Shown in pieces: positions 42,654-50,234 of a stretch of DNA of 64,000 nt. The notes beneath the pieces were generated by a model. The model ran no database searches. It was not told where the DNA came from and saw nothing but the letters and a program-made list of their open reading frames with translations. This DNA comes from Sphingobacterium endophyticum (GTDB lineage Bacteria; Bacteroidota; Bacteroidia; Sphingobacteriales; Sphingobacteriaceae). The position numbers were made by a program, and so were the translations under genes. How positions within the stretch are numbered: the stretch's first letter is position 1; each line of letters starts with the position of its first letter. Location: the NCBI RefSeq assembly GCF_009733535.1, contig NZ_SMMI01000009.1, positions 62,001-126,000 of the forward strand, written 5' to 3'.

Positions 42654-43760
42654 ATGAAAACTATTGTAATATCTGCTGTTAACCTGGTTGAGGCTGGAAC
42701 ATTAGCGATTCTGCAAGATTGTCTAAGATTTCTATCGGACTATTCGGTCAAAAATAATTATAAGGTTATTGCTATAGTTCATAGAAAAGAACTAGCTGAA
42801 TTTCCTAACATTGAGTATATCGAAACTCAGTGGCCAAAGAAAAAATGGACGAACAGATTGTGGTACGAATATGTATCGATGAATAAAATATCGAAAGATA
42901 TTGGTACTGTATACCTTTGGTTTTCTTTGCATGATACCTCTCCAAGCGTTCAAGCAGAAAGAAGAGCAGTATATTGCCATAATTCATTTTCTTTCTATAA
43001 ATGGAAATTGCACGATTTAGTGTTTGCTCCTAAAATTGCCCTTTTTGCAATTTTCACAAAGCTTATCTATAAAACCAATATCTTAAAAAATGATTATTTG
43101 GTTGTTCAGCAGGAATGGTTTCGTTCTGGCTTAAGTAAAATGTTTGGGATCAATCCTAAGAAGATAATTGTTTCAAGACCAAGAATTTCAGATGATACTC
43201 CTGAAAATATTGAATTGAAAACTACAGATGATACATATCGTTTTTTATTTGCCGGTTCACCAAATAGCCATAAAAATTTTGAAGTTATCTGTCAAGCTTC
43301 CAAAATACTCTTAGAAGAGTATAAGATTTCAAATTTTAAATCCACGATCACAGTTAAAGGAACTGAGAATAAATACGCTTCTTGGTTATTGAAAAATTGG
43401 GGTAAAATTGATCAAATTGACTTCATGGGCTTTATTCCAAAAGCTAAGTTGGTGGAATTATATGCAGAAACTAATTGCTTGATCTATCCTTCGAAAGTTG
43501 AGTCATGGGGCTTGCCAATTTCTGAATTTAGTAATTACGAACGACCTATGTTATTGGCTGACTTACCATACGCTCATGAAACTGCTGAAGGAAGTTTAAA
43601 AACGGCATATTTTAATCCTGATGATCCAAAACAATTAGCAAGATTGATGGCTAGCTTAATCAACGGGAATGAGTCGAATCTCTCTAATCAACCTGTTAAG
43701 GATTTAGCTAAGCCGAAAGCCGAAAATTGGGAAGAACTATTTAACATGTTATTGAAGTAA
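42654..43760 (+). CDS. Family 4 glycosyltransferase
   Basis: The 368-residue GT-B enzyme has an N domain starting TIVISAVNLVEAGTLAILQD and a donor domain with FAGSPNSHKNFEVICQAS, PSKVESWGLPISEFSNY and LLADLPYAHE, which is the E-x7-E region of mannosyl/rhamnosyl-type GT4 enzymes. The EAGT(L)AILQD start resembles the WbdB/colanic-acid class found in Bacteroidota capsule loci. It is one base downstream of the previous GT4 and clearly co-expressed. Confidence 0.87.
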   Translation: MKTIVISAVNLVEAGTLAILQDCLRFLSDYSVKNNYKVIAIVHRKELAEFPNIEYIETQWPKKKWTNRLWYEYVSMNKISKDIGTVYLWFSLHDTSPSVQAERRAVYCHNSFSFYKWKLHDLVFAPKIALFAIFTKLIYKTNILKNDYLVVQQEWFRSGLSKMFGINPKKIIVSRPRISDDTPENIELKTTDDTYRFLFAGSPNSHKNFEVICQASKILLEEYKISNFKSTITVKGTENKYASWLLKNWGKIDQIDFMGFIPKAKLVELYAETNCLIYPSKVESWGLPISEFSNYERPMLLADLPYAHETAEGSLKTAYFNPDDPKQLARLMASLINGNESNLSNQPVKDLAKPKAENWEELFNMLLK

Positions 43761-43782
43761 TAATCTAATCCACAAATACAAA

Positions 43783-44898
43783 ATGAAAGTTCTGCAGGTA
43801 GGAAAATTTTATCCGATTCGAGGAGGTGTAGAGAAAGTTGAGTATGATTTAATGCTTGGTCTATCCAATGATGGTATTCGTTGTGATATGCTTTGCGCAT
43901 CCACCGAGGATCATCCAGAAGCTACCATTCATTTAAATGAATATGCGACATTATATGTAGTTCCTACTCAAATCAATGCTGCTGCGACTAAATTAGCCCC
44001 CAAAATGATTAGTAAATTGAGGAAGATGGCTAAGGCTTATGATGTTGTCCATATTCATCATCCGGATCCTATGGCTTGCCTTGCGCTCTTTTTATCTGGT
44101 TATAAAGGAAAAGTTGTGTTACATTGGCATAGTGATATTTTAAAACAAAAAACTCTATTAAGGTTATACAAACCTTTACAGGATTGGTTGATCAAAAGAG
44201 CGGACATCATAGTTGGAACTACACCCGTATATGTCAAAGAATCTAAATTTCTTCAACAAGTACAATCAAAGATTGATTTTATTCCTATCGGAGTTGATAT
44301 AGAAGAAGCTAATCCTGCTTTAGTTGAGGAAATTAGGTCGAAGTACTTAAATAAAAAATTGATATTCTCCTTAGGTCGTTTGGTTGAATACAAAGGTTAT
44401 GAATATCTAATAAAATCAGCAATTCATTTAGACGATTCATATCATATAGCTATAGGTGGTAAAGGACCTCTAAAAGAAGAGCTGGAAGCTTTAATAAAGG
44501 AGAATAAACTAGAAAACAAAGTTAGTCTATTAGGATTTATGACAGATGAAGAAGTTATAGCCTATTATGAGGCTTGTGATCTTTTCTGTTTAAGCTCTAT
44601 ACTGAAGACTGAAGCGTTTGCAATTGTTCAAATTGAAGCGATGGGTTATGGTAAACCAATTGTTTCAACCAGGATTCCAGAGTCTGGTGTAAGTTGGGTA
44701 AATGCAGATACTGTATCTGGAATAACGGTTGACATTTGTAATGATAAGGCTCTAGCGGATGCTTTTCTAGCTATATTAACTGAGGAAGATGTCTACAAAA
44801 AACTTTCGGAAGGAGCGAAAAAACGCTATTTTGAGCATTTTACGCGACAAAAAATGGTAGATAAATGTTTACAAATATATAATAAGATTTTAGCCTGA
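43783..44898 (+). CDS. Family 4 glycosyltransferase
   Basis: The 371-residue GT-B enzyme starts MKVLQVGKFYPIRGGVEKVE (GGVE acceptor loop) and has VVHIHHPDPMACLAL, FSLGRLVEYKGYEYLIKSA, IGGKGPLKEELEALI and the donor Glu motif LSSILKTEAFAIVQIEAMGY. These are typical for GT4 mannosyl- or N-acetylglucosaminyltransferases. It is the last of the transferase run; the 137-bp gap after it marks a change to the RRE/transporter block. Confidence 0.9.
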   Translation: MKVLQVGKFYPIRGGVEKVEYDLMLGLSNDGIRCDMLCASTEDHPEATIHLNEYATLYVVPTQINAAATKLAPKMISKLRKMAKAYDVVHIHHPDPMACLALFLSGYKGKVVLHWHSDILKQKTLLRLYKPLQDWLIKRADIIVGTTPVYVKESKFLQQVQSKIDFIPIGVDIEEANPALVEEIRSKYLNKKLIFSLGRLVEYKGYEYLIKSAIHLDDSYHIAIGGKGPLKEELEALIKENKLENKVSLLGFMTDEEVIAYYEACDLFCLSSILKTEAFAIVQIEAMGYGKPIVSTRIPESGVSWVNADTVSGITVDICNDKALADAFLAILTEEDVYKKLSEGAKKRYFEHFTRQKMVDKCLQIYNKILA

Positions 44899-45035
44899 TA
44901 GGACCAATGCATAATTTTGCCTTAACATCAAAAGAGATAGCTTTTATTGCGGGTCAATAAATTATTTGATTATACCACTTAGTTCTTATACATTCTTGCT
45001 AAATTATCTGAATATTAAGTTAATATTATTGGTTG

Positions 45036-45482
45036 ATGAGCGACGACAAAAATAAAAGGAGCTATAAAGTTCAAAATAATTTGTTTTTTGAGATTATCAC
45101 TGATGACCTAAAAAACGGTAAATCTGTAAAATTTAATGTTTCAGGTAGAAGTATGATGCCTTTTTTGAATCATGGAGATCAGGTGGTTGTAAAACAACCT
45201 TCGGGTTTAGATGTTAAGAAAGGTGATATACTTCTTGTTAAATACCAGGGTAAATTTATTTTACATCGTTTGGTTAAAATAAAAGGTGTGAAATATTATT
45301 TAGCAGGGGATGGGAATCTGGACCAAATAGAGATAGTAGAGAAAGAGGATGTGATAGGTTTGGTTACAGGAGGCAGTCGAGGAGAAGAGCTGTTGAAGGT
45401 AAACTCAGATTTTAATAAGAAGATAGGTTTAATATGGTATTATATTAGGCCCCTGCGATATCTCTTTAGTAAATTTAAATAG
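45036..45482 (+). CDS. S24/S26-like signal-peptidase-fold protein (Ser/His type)
   Basis: The 148-residue protein is counted from the ATG at 45036 (a TTG directly before is in frame). It has the nucleophile box VSGRSMMPFL with Ser39, a beta-rich core (VKKGDILLVKYQGKFILHRL) and His77 in LHRLV followed by GDGN. Ser with His rather than Ser-Lys is the ER/SipW-type arrangement. The only hydrophobic segment is short, so it may be cytoplasmic. It starts a five-gene block with PqqD, nucleotidyltransferase, ABC exporter and HprK-like genes and could process a precursor peptide. Confidence 0.78.
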   Translation: MSDDKNKRSYKVQNNLFFEIITDDLKNGKSVKFNVSGRSMMPFLNHGDQVVVKQPSGLDVKKGDILLVKYQGKFILHRLVKIKGVKYYLAGDGNLDQIEIVEKEDVIGLVTGGSRGEELLKVNSDFNKKIGLIWYYIRPLRYLFSKFK

Positions 45483-45490
45483 GTATAAGT

Positions 45491-45760
45491 ATGAAGTTAA
45501 GGAATGATTTACAGCTTAGAAAATTAGGTGAAGATTTTATTATTATTGATCCAGGACAAGAAATGGTTGATATGTCTAAGGTTTTTACCCTAAATGAAAC
45601 TGCAGCATTCCTGTGGGAAGAACTTCATGATACTGAATTTTCAGAAGAAACAGTAATTCAGATATTATTAGAAAATTACGAGGTTGATGAAGCATTAGCA
45701 ATTAAAGATGCTAAGCGATTGATTCAAGATTTTGTAAAAGGGGGTCTTATTTCGGTTTAG
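45491..45760 (+). CDS. PqqD-family RiPP-recognition (RRE) protein
   Basis: The 89-residue protein has the PqqD winged-helix fold: two opening strands (DLQLRKLGEDFIIIDPGQE), the family motif VFTLNETAAFLWEEL, then helices ending FVKGGLISV. RRE/PqqD proteins bind leader peptides and hand them to modifying enzymes. Starts 8 bp after the peptidase-like gene and ends 4 bp before the nucleotidyltransferase. No radical-SAM, cyclase or obvious precursor gene is in the window, so its client is open. Confidence 0.88.
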   Translation: MKLRNDLQLRKLGEDFIIIDPGQEMVDMSKVFTLNETAAFLWEELHDTEFSEETVIQILLENYEVDEALAIKDAKRLIQDFVKGGLISV

Positions 45761-45764
45761 TGTA

Positions 45765-46862
45765 ATGTTAAAAAACAAGATAACCAAGATATTTTTTTTA
45801 TTACTACAATCCGGATTATGGAAAAAATCTATTTTAGATACAACATATTTTCCATTGAGCAGCAAAGAATGGGAAGAAATTTATAAAATTAGTATAAATC
45901 AAACCGTAGAATGTATCGTATTTGACGGGATTCAAAAATTAGATCCAAAAGATCAACCTCCAAAGGTCCTATTATTAAATTGGGCAGTTCGGGTTGAAAA
46001 ACAAGGTCAACGGAATGAAATAATGAATGAATCGATTTCTGAATTATTTTCATTGTTTAAGGAGAAAGGGGTTTCCCCCATTTTGCTTAAAGGTCAAGGA
46101 TTAGCAAAATGTTATCCGAATCCATTGCACCGAGTTTGTGGAGATATAGATCTTTATTTTGAAGATAAGAAGTCCTATGATGATGCATTCAAAATTATTA
46201 ACGATAAAGGATTGGAGATAAATTCCATGCCTGGTTTTAGTTCAGAGTATATATTTGGAAAGTTTGAAGTAGAACATCATCAAAAGATGTTTGATATTCA
46301 TAATCCATTTGTACAACATGTATTAAAGAAAATTAGGAAGGAAGAGGTTGACAATGCCAATTATTTAATGATAAAAGATAATAGTATTAAGATGCCTTCA
46401 GCATTGGAGACAATTGTTCAAGCTAATTGCCATATTCTAAAGCACCTTTTGTCTTTTGGAATAGGTATCAGGCAGCTATGTGATTCAGCTAGGATATACT
46501 TTTATTATCATTCAGAATTAAAGGATAAGGATTTAAGTTCTATTTATTCTAAACTAGGGATTGATAAATGGATAAATTTATTGCATCAATTGTTAGTAAA
46601 ATATTTAGGATTAGAAGAAAATAGGTTGCCTTATTCATTAAATAATAATGTTGATGCCGATTGGATGATGGAGGATATTTTAATTGCAGGGAATTTTGGT
46701 TTTCATAATGAAAAATTCAAATCCATAGAAAGCAATCTAAATGGGGATAGGGCAAATAAAAAAAGCAGGATTTGGGATTCCTTTATGAAATATGTTAAAG
46801 TAACACCTTCAGAGGCAATCTGGTTTCCTATAATGCAATATTATTCAAGGGTAAATAAATAA
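45765..46862 (+). CDS. Nucleotidyltransferase-family protein (NTP_transf_5 type)
   Basis: The 365-residue protein has the NTP_transf_5 core: LLKGQGLAKCYPNP at 107-120, then the metal-binding GDIDLYF at 126-132. The remainder is mostly helical and carries the His-rich region EHHQKMFDIHNPF and LEHLI-like helices. Members occur in lasso-peptide clusters, where they are thought to nucleotidylate or tailor a phosphorylated peptide, and in polysaccharide loci. It is 4 bp from the PqqD gene and 5 bp from the transporter. Confidence 0.82.
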   Translation: MLKNKITKIFFLLLQSGLWKKSILDTTYFPLSSKEWEEIYKISINQTVECIVFDGIQKLDPKDQPPKVLLLNWAVRVEKQGQRNEIMNESISELFSLFKEKGVSPILLKGQGLAKCYPNPLHRVCGDIDLYFEDKKSYDDAFKIINDKGLEINSMPGFSSEYIFGKFEVEHHQKMFDIHNPFVQHVLKKIRKEEVDNANYLMIKDNSIKMPSALETIVQANCHILKHLLSFGIGIRQLCDSARIYFYYHSELKDKDLSSIYSKLGIDKWINLLHQLLVKYLGLEENRLPYSLNNNVDADWMMEDILIAGNFGFHNEKFKSIESNLNGDRANKKSRIWDSFMKYVKVTPSEAIWFPIMQYYSRVNK

Positions 46863-46867
46863 AAGCA

Positions 46868-48493
46868 TTGCTTTCAGGTATTACATATCAACTGAAATGG
46901 GCTTGGGAACAAGCTAAGGACTATAAAAAAGAATTAATATTCTTTTTTGTCCTTGAACTGATTGCAATTGCGTGTTCTTTGTTTTTTGTGATTTGGTCTA
47001 AACATGCGATAGACTATGCTATTGGAGGAGAAAAGGAATCTGTTGATAAGGCATTAATATTAACAGTTTTATTTATCGTACTTGGTTTGGTTGTCAAGGC
47101 TTGGGGGTCATGGATTAATGAGAAGACAAGAGCAAAAATGCTTATTGGACTTCAGAATAATTTAATTAAGATTCAAATGCTTTCGAAGTGGAAAGTAATC
47201 AAGAATTGGCATACTGGTGATATGCAGATTAGAATAAATAATGATGCAAATGAAATTGTGCAGATGATTGGCAACACTTTCATTACCTTTTTGATTACAA
47301 TTATCAAGTTGGTTGCATCTTTTGCTTTACTATGGTCAATGGACCCTATGTTAGCATTATTAATCTTAGCAATATCGCCACTGTTTATATTTACTAAAAT
47401 CTATTTTAAGAGATTGAGGTCAATCAATCGTTCCTTAAAGGCAGCGGAGTCTAATTTAGGTAAAGTCGTTCAAGAAAATTTGAGATTTAGAATGGCATTA
47501 AGGGCATTAGGATTGCAGAATTTTAGGTGGAAAAAGGTTGAGGAAAGCCAGTCAAATATTTACAATTTAAAAATGGAATTGTTGAATTTTTCAACGATTT
47601 CACAAAGTTCTTTGAAGTTTCTAATTAATGTAGGGTTTCTATTAACCTTTATTTGGGGGGTATATAAGCTTAAGTCTGGGGAGATTACTTTCGGTATGAT
47701 GACTGCATTCCTACAGTTGGTGGGAAGAATTCAAGGTCCATTGTTATTATTGATGAGTTTTGTTCCAGTCTTCATTAAGTTTAGAACCGCTGTAGAGCGT
47801 GTGGAAGAAGTTTTTAAGACAGAGGTTGAGCCTGAGTATCAGCCTGAGTTTATAAAAGATCCAAAGGAACTGGTCATCAAGAACCTAAGCTTTAAATACG
47901 AAGATAATAGTGTTATTGATGGTTTTAACCTTCGAGTTAAAGCAGGAGAACCGACAGCAATCATAGGGTCAAGTGGAAAGGGTAAAACTACATTGATTAG
48001 GCTATTGTTATCATTAATTCAACCTAATAAAGGTGAGATTTATGTTGTTAATGATTCAAAGACTATAGCAATAAATCATAATCACAGAGTAAATATAGCT
48101 TATGTACCTCAGGGAGATAAGTTGTTTTCTGGGACTATTCGAGAGAATATCTTAACAGATACAGAAAATGTAAGTCCTGAGAAACTATATGAAGTGCTGT
48201 ATCAGAGTTGTTCTGAATTTGTTTATGATTTACCTCAGGGATTGGACACGATAATTGGGGAGTCAGGATATGGATTATCAGAGGGACAGGCTCAACGTGT
48301 AGCGCTTGCAAGAGCATTAATGAAAGAAAACAGCATTTGGCTTTTTGATGAGGTTACCTCAGCATTAGACCAAAAAACTGCAGAGAAATTAATTGATAGA
48401 TTGATGTTTGCTGCAAAAGATAAGATCGTAATTTTTGTTACTCACGATCTTAGATTGGCAGAAAAATGTACTCAATCTGTATATATGCAGTAG
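46868..48493 (+). CDS. ABC exporter, fused membrane and ATPase domains
   Basis: The 541-residue half-transporter has six membrane helices (about 20-290), then the ATPase: Walker A GSSGKGKTT at 367-375, Q loop YVPQGD, signature LSEGQAQRVALARAL, Walker B IWLFDEVTSALD and H loop VTHD. It lacks an N-terminal C39 peptidase domain, so any leader would be cut by another protein. The frame has no ATG before residue 90 or so; TTG at 46868, 5 bp after the previous stop, is the only sensible start. In this block it could export a peptide or a modified lipid-linked glycan. Confidence 0.9.
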   Translation: MLSGITYQLKWAWEQAKDYKKELIFFFVLELIAIACSLFFVIWSKHAIDYAIGGEKESVDKALILTVLFIVLGLVVKAWGSWINEKTRAKMLIGLQNNLIKIQMLSKWKVIKNWHTGDMQIRINNDANEIVQMIGNTFITFLITIIKLVASFALLWSMDPMLALLILAISPLFIFTKIYFKRLRSINRSLKAAESNLGKVVQENLRFRMALRALGLQNFRWKKVEESQSNIYNLKMELLNFSTISQSSLKFLINVGFLLTFIWGVYKLKSGEITFGMMTAFLQLVGRIQGPLLLLMSFVPVFIKFRTAVERVEEVFKTEVEPEYQPEFIKDPKELVIKNLSFKYEDNSVIDGFNLRVKAGEPTAIIGSSGKGKTTLIRLLLSLIQPNKGEIYVVNDSKTIAINHNHRVNIAYVPQGDKLFSGTIRENILTDTENVSPEKLYEVLYQSCSEFVYDLPQGLDTIIGESGYGLSEGQAQRVALARALMKENSIWLFDEVTSALDQKTAEKLIDRLMFAAKDKIVIFVTHDLRLAEKCTQSVYMQ

Positions 48494-48519
48494 AATTAAC
48501 TATTAAGAGCACAATTTAA

Positions 48520-49434
48520 ATGAAAACAGCAGACTACTTGGTAGCTGATAATCTGATTAGGTTGTCATTTGAAGATTCAATTGATGTTAAAAGTAGTTTA
48601 CCATCATTTAAGGATTTTGAAATTGACTATAACCCCGAAGTTGAAGCGGTATTGAATATTGATCTGACTCTAAAGTCTTCAAATATTGACCTTTCTGATG
48701 CGAAATTATTAAGTGATGTTTCAATAGTGTGGGGAGATCGATTTAAGTTTGAAGAGGTTGCTGATTATTACGTTACTTCTGTTGAAAATTCAGAATCTAA
48801 AGAAACTGAACTTTGGAGAATGATCAGTGATAAGACTTTTAAAAATTCAAAGATTCATATAAAAGCAACAGAACTATATGATTCTAATATATTGAGTTGG
48901 ATGATTATGGTTGCCTTTGGGCAACGAGTTCTTTCAAATAATACGGCATTGATCCATTCATCTGTTGTAGAGAATGATGATTATGCGGTATCCTTTTTAG
49001 GTAAGAGCGGGACTGGTAAAAGTACACATAGTCGATTATGGATCGGGAATAATCCAGGTTTTAAATTGTTGAATGACGATAATCCCGCAGTTAGAGTTGT
49101 AGATCAGGAAGTTTATATATATGGGACACCATGGAGTGGAAAAACTGCATGCTATATTAATAAAAAATTGAAATTAATGTCTATAGTGAGGTTGGCACAA
49201 GCAAAAGAGAATAAAATGGAATGGAAGGGGAAAGGGGTTGATTCTTTAGTAGCGCTATTGCCAAGTTTCACAGCTATAAGATGGAATTCAACAATATTTT
49301 CTTCGATGCTAAGCGTTTTAGAAAACATAATAGAAAGAATCCATGTTGGACAATTAAATTGTCTCCCTGATGCGGCGGCAGCAGAACTATGTTTAAATGA
49401 AATTAAAAAAGTAAATAAACTTGAATATGAATAG
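48520..49434 (+). CDS. HPr-kinase-like P-loop protein (HprK/lasso-kinase type)
   Basis: The 304-residue protein has a C-terminal HprK-like domain: ALIHSSVV, the P loop GKSGTGKST at 161-169, LLNDDNPAV (acidic base) and YGTPWSGKT. The N-terminal half is not like HprK of Firmicutes. Kinases of this type occur in paeninodin-like lasso-peptide clusters, where they phosphorylate the precursor. There is no HPr/PTS gene nearby, so a metabolic HPr role is unlikely. Its stop overlaps the Wza-like gene by 8 bp, tying this block to the export genes. Confidence 0.85.
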   Translation: MKTADYLVADNLIRLSFEDSIDVKSSLPSFKDFEIDYNPEVEAVLNIDLTLKSSNIDLSDAKLLSDVSIVWGDRFKFEEVADYYVTSVENSESKETELWRMISDKTFKNSKIHIKATELYDSNILSWMIMVAFGQRVLSNNTALIHSSVVENDDYAVSFLGKSGTGKSTHSRLWIGNNPGFKLLNDDNPAVRVVDQEVYIYGTPWSGKTACYINKKLKLMSIVRLAQAKENKMEWKGKGVDSLVALLPSFTAIRWNSTIFSSMLSVLENIIERIHVGQLNCLPDAAAAELCLNEIKKVNKLEYE

Positions 49435-50227
49435 ATTAATTATCAGCCTAATTGCATTAACTATGTTAACACTAAGTTCATGCGTAGTTTCTAAAAAGGT
49501 GACTTACCTTGAGAATATGGTCGTGGATTCTTTGTATAAAATGCAAGAAATTCCTTCGATAAGAGTTCAGAAATATGATAGATTGAGTATCATCATTAGT
49601 TCAAAGACTCCAGAGTTGGCAGCGCCATTTAATCCAGATGGGGGGATTTATAATGTGGGTGATAAGGGTGAAATAACTACTTCAACAACTGGTGCCACAA
49701 CAGAAAAAGGGTACTTAGTAGATAGAAATGGAAATATTGATTTTCCAGTATTAGGTCTAATTCCTGCTGATGGAAAAACCGTTGAGGAGTTGAAAAAATA
49801 CATCTATGATCGATTGATAAATGAAAATCTGATTAATTCTCCTTTAGTAAGAATTGAGTTATTGAATTTAAAGATTATGATGATGGGTGAGGTTGGTGCA
49901 AAAGGTATTTTGAATGTTCAAGATGGTCAAATTTCCTTATTAGAGGCAATTACAAGAAGTGGTGGTCTAACGACTAATGCACTTAGTCAAGAAATTACTG
50001 TAATAAGGGAAGAAAATGGCTTTAGAAGAATGTATACAAGTAATATTGAAGATGTGAATTTCTTTGATTCCCCAACATACTATTTAAAACAAAATGATAT
50101 TGTCTATGTAAAGCCTAAATCTGCGGTTCCTACACCAAGAGAAGACTTAACATGGAGATATATTGGTTTTGGTACAGCAATATTAACATTAGGTGTCAGT
50201 CTTCTTGCATTATTTAATAATAAATAA
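49427..50227 (+). CDS. Wza-type polysaccharide export lipoprotein
   Basis: About 266 residues from the ATG at 49427, chosen because it gives a proper lipoprotein signal with Cys19 (LTLSSC); a TTG two codons upstream is in frame. It has the Poly_export core (YDRLSIIISSKTPELAAPFN, GYLVDRNGNIDFPVLGLI) and one SLBB domain (MMGEVGAKGILNVQDGQISL), and a final hydrophobic segment that could cross the membrane. It would form the outer-membrane exit channel. The Wzc-like gene starts 7 bp later. Confidence 0.9.
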   Translation: MNRLIISLIALTMLTLSSCVVSKKVTYLENMVVDSLYKMQEIPSIRVQKYDRLSIIISSKTPELAAPFNPDGGIYNVGDKGEITTSTTGATTEKGYLVDRNGNIDFPVLGLIPADGKTVEELKKYIYDRLINENLINSPLVRIELLNLKIMMMGEVGAKGILNVQDGQISLLEAITRSGGLTTNALSQEITVIREENGFRRMYTSNIEDVNFFDSPTYYLKQNDIVYVKPKSAVPTPREDLTWRYIGFGTAILTLGVSLLALFNNK

Positions 50228-50234
50228 ATAATTA

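Noticed and set aside
44907..44960. 17-codon frame before the PqqD block as a precursor peptide
   Set aside because: Too short for a leader plus core, no Shine-Dalgarno and no sequence resemblance to a RiPP precursor.
45036..49434. A complete lasso-peptide cluster
   Set aside because: There is no asparagine-synthetase-like cyclase, no B2 transglutaminase-like protease and no recognisable precursor; only the accessory-type genes are present.
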